This document shows positions 52,244 to 60,839 of a stretch of DNA of 64,000 bases, piece by piece. Position numbers and translations under genes: made by a program. The DNA is from FEN-1219 sp963728995 (lineage in GTDB: Bacteria; Pseudomonadota; Gammaproteobacteria; Steroidobacterales; Rariloculaceae). Below the pieces are notes generated by a model, which saw only the letters and a program-made list of their open reading frames with translations, was not told the DNA's origin and made no database searches. The DNA lies in the NCBI GenBank assembly GCA_963728995.1, contig CAVSMD010000004.1, positions 890,476 through 954,475 on the forward strand, in the 5' to 3' direction. Each line of letters opens with the position of its first letter. Within the stretch, counting starts at the first letter, position 1.

Positions 52244-52543
52244 TCATCGCGTCTCCAGAAGGCGGCTGATCTCATCGAGATAAGCGGCGAACGCTTTGCG
52301 TCCGGTCTTCGTCAGACGCACGCGTGTTTTCGGCTTGCGATTCAAGAAGCTCTTGTCGATTGCGACGTATCCCGCGTCCTCGAGCTTGCGCAGATGGATC
52401 GAGAGATTCCCCTGCGTCGTCTTCAACGCTTCCTTGAGTTCGGTGAAGTCGGCGGCCTCGGCGCTCGCGAGATACGTCATGACGCCGAGACGAATCCTGC
52501 CGTGCACGACGTCGTCGAGCTGGTTCACGTCGAACGCTGCCAC
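52244..52543 (-). CDS. Winged-helix transcriptional regulator (MarR/ArsR-like, HTH_34)
   Basis: A 99-residue DNA-binding protein. It has the winged-helix core VMTYLASAEAADFTELKEAL, then TQGNLSIHLRKLEDAGYV and a wing with KPKTRVRLTKTGR. This group usually controls the membrane-protein gene beside it. GTG 52543 is the likely start, 10 bp after the stop of the upstream membrane gene; longer in-frame starts would overlap that gene. Confidence 0.85.
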   Translation of the reverse strand: MAAFDVNQLDDVVHGRIRLGVMTYLASAEAADFTELKEALKTTQGNLSIHLRKLEDAGYVAIDKSFLNRKPKTRVRLTKTGRKAFAAYLDEISRLLETR

Positions 52544-52553
52544 GGCGCCGACT

Positions 52554-53162
52554 CTATTCGCTGCGCGCTTTGCGCACGATTGCGAAACCGGGCAGCGCCA
52601 CGAGCAAGAACAGGCCGAGCGCAAGCACGAGCCACTCCTGCGCCGTGCCCATAAGCCAACCGCTGGCAATGGCGGCGGCGAAGCACGCGCCCGCAACCAG
52701 CGCGAACCAGGTGTGCCGCTTCACCGCGAACGCCACCCACCAAGCGGCGCCGTAGAGCGTGAACAACACGACCGGAAAAACCGCGGGAACGAAGTTGGGT
52801 ATCCCGAGGCGCGCGCCGCCCATTGCGAGCGCGACGCCGGCCACAGTGATACCGATTCCCACGGCGCTCCACGCCGCGAGCATTCCGCGCGATGCGGCGC
52901 TCGGCGTCGTCGGGAAGTGCCGGGAGACGAGCGGTATCGCGACCACCGCCACGACGACCCCCTCGACCCAGAGCCACGGCATCCACGCGCGCGAAAGCTC
53001 GAGGATTTGCGCGTAGACAAGCCAGTATTGAACGTTGACCAAACCGAACGCGACGCCGACGACGACGAGGATCGCCCCGCTCAACGCGAGCGCGTTGCCG
53101 TCGTCGGTCAGCGCGCGCATGAACGCGATGTCCGCCTTCAGCGTTTGTATGTCGTCGCTCAT
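52554..53162 (-). CDS. Polytopic membrane protein of unknown function
   Basis: A 202-residue protein with about six hydrophobic segments and a short cytoplasmic N terminus (DDIQTLKADIAFMRAL). The ATG 53162 has AGGAG eight bases upstream; the same frame continues further upstream without support. It is the first gene of a two-gene operon with the winged-helix regulator, an arrangement found widely in proteobacteria. Function unknown. Confidence 0.75.
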   Translation of the reverse strand: MSDDIQTLKADIAFMRALTDDGNALALSGAILVVVGVAFGLVNVQYWLVYAQILELSRAWMPWLWVEGVVVAVVAIPLVSRHFPTTPSAASRGMLAAWSAVGIGITVAGVALAMGGARLGIPNFVPAVFPVVLFTLYGAAWWVAFAVKRHTWFALVAGACFAAAIASGWLMGTAQEWLVLALGLFLLVALPGFAIVRKARSE

Positions 53163-53381
53163 GGGCTGTTCTCCTCGGCGTGGATGGTCATGCGAAACCC
53201 GGCGACGGCGCAAAGCCGCCGAGCACGTCGGCGAGGCGCTCGCCAAAGTCGATCGGCGTCGCGTCCTCGAGATGCACCGGCGTTGCGGGTGACGACGCCC
53301 GCGCCAATCGGACTTGTTTGCTTCCGCTACACAGTGTGGTCTATATTTCAAACTAGTCTACGTTAGCAGTCAAGGTGAAGC

Positions 53382-54335
53382 GTGAGGGTATTGAAGCTCA
53401 TTGGCGGCGCCTTAGTCGCGCTCGTCGTCCTCTATCTGGTCGTGGGCCTCGCACTCATCTACTGGCCGGCGGACACAAATCTCCCGCAGGTGCCGACGCC
53501 CCCGCAAGCCGATTATCCGCACGCCGAGCAGCGCTATCTCATGCGCGACGGCAAGCAATTGTTTGCGCGCGTTTTTGGCTCGTCCCCCGAAACCACGATC
53601 GTGCTCTTGCATGGGTTCGGCGCGAATTCGGAGCCTTACCAGCGCGCGGCGAGTGCCTGGGCCGAAGCGAGCTCGGTGCGCGTCGTGGTGCTCGATCTGC
53701 GCGGCCACGGTCGATCGGACGGCAAACCCGGACGGCTCGACTACTTCGGCGAGTATGCGACTGATCTCGCCGACGTGATCGGCGCGCTGCGCAGGGAGGG
53801 TGCGGGCAAGATCATCCTCGCCGGCCATTCGATGGGCGGCGGGATCGTTCTGACCTACGCGCTGAACCCGGGTGTCCCGCCCGACGCCTATCTCCTGATC
53901 GCGCCGCTCCTTGGCAACAATGCGCCCACGGCACCCGCCACGGGCGTTGCGGCCCCGAAATCCGGAAATGTCTATGTTCGAACGCCGCGAATTATTGGGG
54001 AGGTGATGCTCACGGTCATCGGCCTTCACGCATTCGACGACTTGCCGATCATCTACGTCAATCAAGTTTCGCCGATGACGTACGGGCTCACGGCCGTCAT
54101 GAGTATGGTGCCAGCCGACTATCGCGCGGCGTTTCACGCCATCAACCTGCCACTGTTGCTGATCGCCGGCGCCGACGACGAGGTATTTCGCGCGAGCGCT
54201 TATGCCGGTGTCGTTCAGCAGTACAGCAGCGGCCGCTCGGTGCTGGTCGAGAACGCGACGCACCTCAGCGTGTTGGCAGCTCCGGGGGCGATCGCTGAGA
54301 TCAAGTCCTTCGTGGAAACGATCGAAAGACAGTGA
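53382..54335 (+). CDS. Alpha/beta hydrolase with N-terminal membrane anchor
   Basis: A 317-residue protein. One membrane segment (~8-28) is followed by an alpha/beta hydrolase domain: oxyanion-region HGFG, nucleophile elbow GHSMGGG (~150), acid in AGADDEVF and the catalytic histidine in NATHLS near 290. It resembles monoacylglycerol-lipase-type serine hydrolases; the substrate is unknown. GTG 53382 has AAGG upstream. It is divergent from the membrane-protein operon. Confidence 0.87.
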   Translation: MRVLKLIGGALVALVVLYLVVGLALIYWPADTNLPQVPTPPQADYPHAEQRYLMRDGKQLFARVFGSSPETTIVLLHGFGANSEPYQRAASAWAEASSVRVVVLDLRGHGRSDGKPGRLDYFGEYATDLADVIGALRREGAGKIILAGHSMGGGIVLTYALNPGVPPDAYLLIAPLLGNNAPTAPATGVAAPKSGNVYVRTPRIIGEVMLTVIGLHAFDDLPIIYVNQVSPMTYGLTAVMSMVPADYRAAFHAINLPLLLIAGADDEVFRASAYAGVVQQYSSGRSVLVENATHLSVLAAPGAIAEIKSFVETIERQ

Positions 54336-54623
54336 TTAGCCGCCGCGACATACCTATATCTCCGGTCACCGACGCTGTGCCGAAGGCGACCGTCAATCCG
54401 GCTAGGATCGCCCAATGGACGGTCGCGCCCGCCAGGAATCGATGCGGGAGACTCGCCGCGGACAGCATCATTTGTTGCAAGTAAAACGGCGGCGGTCGGC
54501 TCAGCGTCGCGAAGAAACCGCGAACGCCACTTCGCGATAGCATCACGCTCTTATAACCACAGAAATCAGTGGTGTTCAGACGACCAGGAATACCACCCAA
54601 TAGATTCCCGCAAGTCCATTAGC
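54336..54623. other. Region between hydrolase gene and IS91 copy B
   Basis: About 290 bp with no gene I can support. A 99-codon frame on the minus strand has a hydrophobic stretch but no ribosome site or recognised family. Likely boundary sequence of the mobile region. Confidence 0.4.
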
Positions 54624-54698
54624 AGCAGTGCGCCGGGTGCGGTGGGCGGCTGAAGGTGATTGCGAGTATCGAGGAGCCGGAGCTCATCGAGCGGATTC
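54624..54698 (+). mobile_element. IS91-family fragment copy B, part before the intron
   Basis: 75 bp matching 51676-51750 of copy A, ending gagcggattc. It is the 5' exon of the group II intron insertion and continues at 56652. Confidence 0.9.
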
Positions 54699-55082
54699 GT
54701 GCGCCGGTGAAACCGGCGAGGGTGTAGTGAATGAAAGAGTCATACGGTGAAGGAGTAGCGACCCACACTGGCCCCGAGTCATGCGTCGTCGTTCGCAAGG
54801 ACGAGGGTGAAGCGTTGACAGGGGGACGTGCAGGCCGGGTATTGAGCCGCGAAATAGATCCCCCGCCGAGAGGCGGGCACTCCGGGGTGCCGACGCCGTG
54901 GAGGAAGGCGGAAGGCGACACCGGCGATGTCGCGACAGCGCGAGACGGCGCACGGGACCCGGCGCGGTCAGAGACCCTGCGCATGCACGGACACATCTTG
55001 CACGGGAACCGGGAGATCCCGCCATCGTCTGCGATCGCAAGCGTACGCAGACCGCATCGGGAAGTCGCAAGGACGCACACCG

Positions 55083-56573
55083 ATGATGCACGGGCGCGGG
55101 AAGTCGGACACGGCCCGTAGTACCGGAGAAGCCGCCGAACAAGGCCGAGGGACCGGCGGCGGAGGCGGTGGAGGGAAGGGCGGTGGCCAAGGGGAACTCG
55201 CTCGAGCGCAACGCACTCCGGACACAGAGCCGGGACGAGTGCGCTCAGCGCGCTCGAGCGGGTACGGCAAGCCGCAAGAGCGAGATAGGAAACAGCGGTT
55301 CACCGCGCTCCTGCACCACGTCTACGCCATCGAGCGGCTGCGGCAGGCCTACTATCGCGCTGAAGCGAGAGGCGGCAGCCGGCGTCGACGGCGAGACGTG
55401 GAAGCACTACGGCGAGGAGCTGGAGACCAATCTCCAGGATCTGTCCGGAGCGGCTGAAGCGGGGAGCGTACCGAGCGAAGCCGGTACGGCGGGCATACAT
55501 CCCGAAGGCGGACGGGCGGCAACGGCCGCTCGGAGTCCCCGCGCTGGAGGACAAGATCGTCCAGCGCGCCGTCGTCGAGGTGCTGAACGCCATCTACGAA
55601 GACGGACTTCCTCGGCTTCTCGTATGGATTCCGGCCCGGGCGCAGCCCGCATCATGCGCTGGATGCGCTCGACGGTGGGAATCCACGACGAAGAAGGTGA
55701 ACTGGGTGCTCGATGCCGACATCCGGAGTTTCTTCGATACGCTGGATCACGGATGGCTGGTGAAGTTTATCGAGCACCGTGTGGCAGACCGGCGCATCGT
55801 GCGGCTCATCCAGAAGTGGCTGAGCCGCGGGCGTGCTGGAGGACGGGAAGCGGACACAGAGTGAGGTCGGGACGGTGCAGGGCGGGAGCATCAGCCCGCT
55901 GCTGGCCAACATCTACCTGCACTATGTGTTCGACCTCTGGGTCCAGCGATGGAGACAGAAGCAGGCGCGCGGCGACGTGATCGTCGTGCGCTACGCGGAC
56001 GACTTCGTCGTGGGATTCGAGCATCGCAGCGAGGCCGAGCAATTCCTGGCCGAGCTGCGCGAGCGCTTCGCGCAGTTTGGCCTGGAGCTGCACCCCGAAA
56101 AGACGCGTCTGATCGAGTTCGGCCGCTTCGCGGGCCAGAATCGACAGCGACCGCGGCGCAGGGGAGAGCCCGAGACCTTCAACTTCCTGGGCTTCACGCA
56201 CAGCTGCGGCGAAGACGCGGAAGGGACGCTTCGCGGTGCTGCGGCAGACGATGCGCACGAGGTGGCAAGCGAAGCTGCAGGCGGTGAAGGCCGAACTGCG
56301 GCGGCGCCTGCATGAACCCATCCCGGAACAGGGCGCCTATTTGCGTTCGGTCGTTCCCGGGCACGTGCGGTACTACGGCGTACCGATGAACGGTCCGGCG
56401 CTGGGCGCCTTCCGCACGCGATCGGTCGTGCTGTGGTGGTCGGTGTTGCGCCGTCGGAGTCAAGGCAACCACTTGACGTGGCGCCGGATGCATCGCCTAC
56501 ATCGCCCGCTGGCTTCCGCCCGCTGCGTATCTGTCATCCTTATCCGATCGTGCGCTTCGGCGTCATCACCTGA
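55083..56573 (+). pseudogene. Group II intron-encoded reverse transcriptase/maturase, many frameshifts
   Basis: Pieces of one LtrA-like protein run through all three frames: VVPEKPPNKAEGPAAEAVEG, RFTALLHHVYAIERLRQAYY, AGVDGETWKHYGEELE, RAYIPKADGRQRPLGVPALE, FSYGFRPGRSPHHALDAL, NWVLDADIRSFFDT, QGGSISPLLANIYLHYVFD, the catalytic RYADDFVVGF, the maturase part RSVVPGHVRYYGVPMN, and a final HPYPIVRFGVIT before TGA at 56571. I count at least seven frame changes in 1.5 kb, far denser than in the host genes. Either the gene is decayed or the repeat copies were badly merged in assembly. Confidence 0.88.
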
Positions 56574-56578
56574 GGCAG

Positions 56579-56612
56579 GAGCCGGATGCGGTAATGCCGC
56601 ACGTCCGGATCT
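56579..56612 (+). ncRNA. Group II intron domain V
   Basis: A 34-nt hairpin beginning GAGCCGG, with the catalytic AGC triad, a 4-base TAAT loop between GCGG and CCGC, and the bulge in the returning strand (GCACGTCCGG). It lies 39 nt before the intron 3' end, as expected for domain V plus a short domain VI. Confidence 0.85.
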
Positions 56613-56651
56613 GTGGAGGGGGTGGTCAGCGATGGGCATTCCTACTCCGAC

Positions 56652-56959
56652 TCGCGCACCGACGTGAGCGAGGAGAGGAGGAGGCGGAGACGGCGCCGCT
56701 CGGGGCGCGGGCGCCGCCCCAGGCGTCGTTGTTTTGACTTGGCCGATCGTTGCCGGGCTCGTGTTCCGAGGTGCGGGCGAGGGCCGGTGCTGCCCTGGTG
56801 CTGCCAAAGGCGCCCATCGGCGGGGCGGATCGGTGAAATTGTATGGTGACGTGGGGTGTGAGGCCGATTCGGCGTCGCGCCGGGTCGGCGGCTTTGACAC
56901 AACCCCTCTTATGCGCCATCTGCCTCTGGCGCGGAAGTGCGGTCAAAATTCCTATCCGC
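56652..56959 (+). mobile_element. IS91-family fragment copy B, part after the intron
   Basis: 308 bp apparently identical to copy A positions 51751-52058, offset by 4901 bp. It includes the end of the transposase frame and the terminal signature tcaaaattcctatcc at 56943. Directly beyond it lies the start of the MntA-like gene. Confidence 0.92.
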
Positions 56960-56996
56960 CCTATCCGCCGCCCGAGGTGGTTCGGGCGCCGCTATA

Positions 56997-57296
56997 ATGA
57001 AGAATATGACGCCGAGCAAGCTACTTCAGCAGCATCGGGAAGCCATCCGTGACGCCGTGCGACGCCACCGGGCCACTAATCCACGGGTCTTCGGTTCGGT
57101 CGCCCGGCAGGAAGATCGCGAGGGCAGCGATCTGGACCTTCTGGTCGACCCATTGCCGCAGACAACGCTCTTCGATCTTGGTGGCCTACAAGAAGAACTC
57201 GAAGAACTCCTTGGTGTTCATGTCGACGTTCGCGTGCCGGGCGACCTGCCAGCACGCGTGCGCGCCGAAGTGCTCGTACAGGCCCGGGCGTTGTGA
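56997..57296 (+). CDS. mntA: MntA-like nucleotidyltransferase (antitoxin)
   Basis: A 99-residue minimal nucleotidyltransferase. The GSVARQ...GSDLDLLVD motif (~32-52) supplies the two metal-binding aspartates. In MntA-HepT modules this enzyme AMPylates and silences the HEPN RNase. Start ATG 56997 (or 57006) sits right at a TATAAT-like sequence (56993-56998), so the message may be nearly leaderless. The stop overlaps the HepT-like start by 3 bp (GTGA). The upstream border is 37 bp from the IS91 end. Confidence 0.88.
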   Translation: MKNMTPSKLLQQHREAIRDAVRRHRATNPRVFGSVARQEDREGSDLDLLVDPLPQTTLFDLGGLQEELEELLGVHVDVRVPGDLPARVRAEVLVQARAL

Positions 57297-57457
57297 CGAC
57301 CAGCCGTGTTGGAGACTATCTAGCGCACATCGCCAACGCCGCACGACTCGCGCTGTCGTACGTTGAGGCGATGACGAAGGCGCAGTTCATGGCCGATACG
57401 CGCACTCAGCAAGCCGTGATCTTGAACTTGTCTATGTTCTCAAGAGGGCGCGGCTGA
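57293..57457 (+). pseudogene. HepT-like HEPN toxin, truncated by IS91 fragment
   Basis: A GTG start inside the MntA stop region opens 54 codons. About 45 residues match the HepT N-terminal half: VGDYLAHIANAARLALSYVE, then FMADTRTQQAVILNL. The match ends near 57430, exactly where IS91 transposase sequence begins, and the frame stops at 57455. The catalytic R-x4-6-H motif in the missing C-terminal half is gone, so the RNase should be inactive. Confidence 0.82.
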
Positions 57458-57828
57458 GACGTGCGAGTGGCGCCACGGGCGCCGTGACGCTGATCCAGAG
57501 GTTTGGGTCTGCGCTCAATCTCAATATTCACTTCCACATGCTGGCACTCGACGGCGCGTACGTGGTGGGCACCGAGCCCGCGGTGTTCCGGCGCATCGAG
57601 GCCCCGACTGAGGCGCAGCTGCAAGCGCTCCTCGAGCGGATGGCGAAGGACGGCCGCGCGCTGGAGCGTCAGGGCTGCAGACCCCGATCGACGCCGTGGA
57701 GGCATGGAAACTGCGCTCCAAGTACAGCCGTGAGGCCGGTGGCCGTCGCGATCCGTCGACGGCTTTGACAGAATGGCTGTTACGCGCACCGCGGCCGACG
57801 CAGAAGGGATGCTTCAAAATTCCTATCC
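57436..57828 (+). mobile_element. IS91-family fragment copy C (transposase middle plus terminal sequence)
   Basis: The frame starting upstream of GTG 57484 encodes the transposase core: GAVTLIQRFGSALNLNIHFHM followed by LALDGAYVVGTEPAVFRR, the H-x-H relaxase-type motif and its flank. After ~240 bp the frame is lost. The fragment ends in cggctttgaca and tcaaaattcctatcc (57814-57828), the same terminal signature as copies A and B, though the sequence between differs. It is therefore a different but related element. Confidence 0.82.
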
Positions 57829-58540
57829 TCCGATTCTAAGCGCCGCTGTTCGACTGGCCGGCGGGCACTTGCGCTCGTACGACGATTGCCGGAATTTCAA
57901 ACCCGCGGAGGGCGCGTATTCGCCGTACGGAGTGCTGTACGGAGTGGCGTCGAACATTGTCGAGCACATCGCCTTCAAGGCTTTGCAGCGAGATGACGCT
58001 GCACCGTTCGGGCTCGAGGACGTCTTCGTCGCCGGGGGCGCCGATAAGCTCAAGTGGGTAGCCGGCTGGCGCAAGTTGCCGCACGTCGAACGAAGGGTGC
58101 AGCGGCTGTACGCCTTTCCCTTTGAGCTTACCGGGGCGCTGTTCGCGCGAGTCGAGCACGCGCTGCGCATACCTGCCACGGATGACGAGGCGGGCGCGGC
58201 TCCTCGAACCGGCAGGTTGCACGTCGTGGCCGCCGATGATGTGGAGGCCACTTCGAACGCGGCAGCGATTCCTGATTTGCCGGTGCGCTATGTCGGATCG
58301 TCGGATATTCGAATCGTGGCTGCCGGGAAGGCGAAGGCTTGGGACGATAAGCAGATCGCAGAAGCTCGAATGGAAGGACACGTGGCCGTGAGCTACGAGA
58401 CGCCCGGGGGATGGGTCGCCGTCAGCAAGGACTTCCTGACCGAAGTGCTCGGCGCCGGCCGCGACGTAAGGGTCGTTGGGTTACCTGGCGCGGCTGCCGA
58501 AAGGCTGCGTCTGATGTGCGGCGTTCTCGTCGCCCGCTAG
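57773..58540 (+). CDS. Unknown protein, N terminus overlaps IS91 end
   Basis: A 255-residue frame I do not recognise. It is hydrophilic and mixed alpha/beta, with no signal peptide or membrane segment; notable stretches are LEDVFVAGGADKLKWVAGWRKLPHVERR and VSYETPGGWVAVSKDFL. The first ~18 codons lie inside the IS91 terminal sequence (up to 57828), so either the native start is downstream (for example GTG 57931) or the gene lost its 5' end to the element. It is followed by a convergent oxidoreductase gene. Confidence 0.5.
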   Translation: MAVTRTAADAEGMLQNSYPPILSAAVRLAGGHLRSYDDCRNFKPAEGAYSPYGVLYGVASNIVEHIAFKALQRDDAAPFGLEDVFVAGGADKLKWVAGWRKLPHVERRVQRLYAFPFELTGALFARVEHALRIPATDDEAGAAPRTGRLHVVAADDVEATSNAAAIPDLPVRYVGSSDIRIVAAGKAKAWDDKQIAEARMEGHVAVSYETPGGWVAVSKDFLTEVLGAGRDVRVVGLPGAAAERLRLMCGVLVAR

Positions 58541-58559
58541 CGCACCGCGCCCGCGGATT

Positions 58560-59669
58560 TCAGGTGTAGATCTGCAGCGATTTCGCGTCGTAGTCGCGCA
58601 ACTCGTCGTGACGGCCGGCTTTGACCTTCAACGCCCACTCCGGGTCTTGCAGCACCGCGCGGCCCACGGCGACGAGGTCGAACTCGCCGCGATCGAGGCG
58701 CGCGGTGATCTCATCGAGCTTGCCCACGCTCGAGCCTTCGCCGCGAAACGCGCCGATGAACTCGGAGGAGAGGCCGACGGAGCCGACGCTGATCGTCGGC
58801 AGCCCCGAGAGTTTCTTCACCCAGCCGGCGAGGTTGAGGCCGTGCGGCCCGTCGACGGCGGGAAACTCCGGCTCGAGGATGCGGCGCTGCGAGCAATGAA
58901 TGGCATCGACGCCCGCGTTAGCGAGCACCTTCACCCAGCGCTCGAGCTCCTGCGGCGTGGCAGCCACCTTCGCGTCGTAGTTGCCGGACTTCCATTGCGA
59001 GATGCGGATGAGGATCGGTAATTCGCCCACCGCGAGTCGACAACGGCGGATCGCTTCCGCGGCGAACTCGGCGCGCTTTTCGATCGAGCCGCCGAAGCGG
59101 TCCGTGCGTTGATTCGTGCGCTCCCAGAAGAACTCGTCGATGAGGTAGCCGTGCGCGCCGTGCAGCTCGACGCAATCGAAGCCGAGACGCTTGGCATCGC
59201 CCGCAGCATCGGCGTACGCCTGCGCCATGTCGAGCACTTCGGCTTCGCTCGGCTCGCTCGCGACTTTCTCGCCTTTCAAGTCGATGCCCGACGGCCCATC
59301 GGACGGCGCGTCCGGGAAATGCCCGGTGCCGGGCTTGCGACTCATGCCCTGATGCCAGAGCTGCGGACCCATCTTGCCGCCGGCGGCATGCACGGCGTCG
59401 ATCACGCGCTTCCAGCCCGCGAGCGCCTGCTCGCCCCAGAACAGCGGAACGCTGGCGTCGTTGCCGGCGCCTTTGCGGCGTGTGTGCGTGCCCTCGGAAA
59501 GAATGAGGCCGACTTCGCCCGCCGCGCGGCGCGCGTAGTAGGCGACGTTGTCGTCGTTGGGGAACGCGCCGGGGGAGCGGGCGCGCGTCATCGGCGCCAT
59601 CACGATGCGGTTCTTGAGCTCGAGGCTGCGGATATGGAAGGGGCGGAAGAGAGGTGAGACGTCGGTCAT
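58560..59669 (-). CDS. NADH:flavin oxidoreductase, old yellow enzyme family
   Basis: A 369-residue FMN enzyme reducing activated alkenes. It shows the N-terminal LKNRIVMAPMTRARSPG, the substrate-binding pair in DCVELHGAHGYLIDEF, FWERTNQRTDRFGGSIEKR and the FMN-phosphate region VAVGRAVLQDPEW. The usual active-site H-x-x-N/H pair is seen in ELHGAH and QLWHQG. The physiological substrate cannot be read from sequence. Monocistronic, convergent with the unknown gene. Confidence 0.92.
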   Translation of the reverse strand: MTDVSPLFRPFHIRSLELKNRIVMAPMTRARSPGAFPNDDNVAYYARRAAGEVGLILSEGTHTRRKGAGNDASVPLFWGEQALAGWKRVIDAVHAAGGKMGPQLWHQGMSRKPGTGHFPDAPSDGPSGIDLKGEKVASEPSEAEVLDMAQAYADAAGDAKRLGFDCVELHGAHGYLIDEFFWERTNQRTDRFGGSIEKRAEFAAEAIRRCRLAVGELPILIRISQWKSGNYDAKVAATPQELERWVKVLANAGVDAIHCSQRRILEPEFPAVDGPHGLNLAGWVKKLSGLPTISVGSVGLSSEFIGAFRGEGSSVGKLDEITARLDRGEFDLVAVGRAVLQDPEWALKVKAGRHDELRDYDAKSLQIYT

Positions 59670-59898
59670 GCGGAGTCTTTTCCGATCTTTAGATGGCTGC
59701 GCCCGGGGCGCGATTGTGGGAGTTTAAGGCATTCGTTGGTTTGGGTTGGGAGCGACTAGGTGCCGAACCGGGCTGGCGCAGAGGAGAACTGTGGCCCGTC
59801 GTCTACGCCTTCCGCACGTCGTAGTTGAAGCTCACAGGGAAGACGAGATCGACGCCCGCTCAAGCTGGCTGTTAGAGTAGCGCGCATCCGGAGGAACG

Positions 59899-60702
59899 AT
59901 GAAAGTCTCGGGTTTCGCCTTCTTGGCATTGGCCACGCTCGTCGTGGCGCCGGCGCCGGCGTCGGCACAAGACGCCATCAGCGCATTCAATGGGACGTGG
60001 CGACCCGATCCACAAAAGTTCGGTCCCACGCGCGAGCCCGACGTTGTCGCGCTGGCCGACGGCGTCTACGAGTGTCGAAGCTGCATGCCGCCGTACAAGG
60101 TCAAAGCGAACGGGCAGGATCAGCCGGTCTCGGGCAACCCGTACTACGACACGCTGAGCGTCACCGCAATCGACAGCCGTACGATCGAGCGGTTGGCGAA
60201 GAAGGGCGGCAAGGTCGTCGCGGAAACGAAAACGGTCGTGAGCGCCGACGGCCAAAGCAAGACCGACGTTCAGACCCAGTACGACATCGCTCAGCATCCA
60301 CTCGAGCTGACGAGCCATTCGTCTCGCGTATCCGCAGCACCGCCGCGTTCCCATTCCGTCTCCGGGGGCTGGCGGATAATTGACGCTGACGTTACGAACC
60401 ATGCCGAGGACACGACGTTCGCGGTGTCGGGTGACACGTTTTCGATGTTCGACGCGATGGGCCGGTCATTCTCGGCGAAGCTCGATGGCAGGGAGAGCCC
60501 CTATAAGGGGAGCGACGAATTCACCGGCGTATCGGTGAAGGTCGTCGACGATCATACGATCGAAGAATCCGATATGCGCGACGGCAAGATCGTGAAGATC
60601 GACCGCTGGTCGGTAAGCCCGGACGGCCGCACGATGCACGCGCGTTTCGACGACACGCACGGCCGCCTGCAGGAGCAGGACGGGCACAAAGTCGGCCCGT
60701 GA
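59899..60702 (+). CDS. Secreted protein of unknown function
   Basis: A 267-residue protein with a clean signal peptide (~1-23, ending ASAQ). The mature part is beta-rich with repeated G-T-W and S-V-S-x-D-G motifs, such as FNGTWRPDPQKF near the start and WSVSPDGRTMHARF near the end, as in small lipocalin-like or secreted repeat domains. One C-x2-C is present (ECRSCMPP). I know of similar hypothetical proteins in soil proteobacteria but no function. Confidence 0.7.
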   Translation: MKVSGFAFLALATLVVAPAPASAQDAISAFNGTWRPDPQKFGPTREPDVVALADGVYECRSCMPPYKVKANGQDQPVSGNPYYDTLSVTAIDSRTIERLAKKGGKVVAETKTVVSADGQSKTDVQTQYDIAQHPLELTSHSSRVSAAPPRSHSVSGGWRIIDADVTNHAEDTTFAVSGDTFSMFDAMGRSFSAKLDGRESPYKGSDEFTGVSVKVVDDHTIEESDMRDGKIVKIDRWSVSPDGRTMHARFDDTHGRLQEQDGHKVGP

Positions 60703-60839
60703 CGCGTCGTCGACCCCCGGGGGGCGGGCGTTACGTCAGCGCTTGGCTCCCCTGGCGTCGAGACGAGCTAATTCGGCAAGCTGGCCCTGTACTTGGCCGC
60801 CACGTTCGCATCGCACTTCCCCGGAGCTCGAGTTCGCCG

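Larger units (their letters stand above)
54699..56651 (+). mobile_element. Group II intron (1953 bp) inserted in IS91 copy B
   Basis: The intron begins GTGCGCC (GUGYG consensus) and ends CCGAC (AY consensus). Copy A without the intron reads straight across the junction gagcggattc/tcgcgcaccg, which fixes both ends. It holds an intron-encoded reverse transcriptase/maturase (broken frame) and a canonical domain V just before the 3' end. The ribozyme core may still be intact, so splicing or mobility in trans remains possible. Confidence 0.93.

Noticed and set aside
54301..54600. 99-codon minus-strand frame with a hydrophobic stretch
   Set aside because: No ribosome site, no recognised family, and it overlaps the end of the hydrolase gene.
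54927..55457. Glycine-rich frame inside the group II intron
   Set aside because: It is an out-of-frame reading of the maturase N-terminal region; the true peptide runs in other frames.
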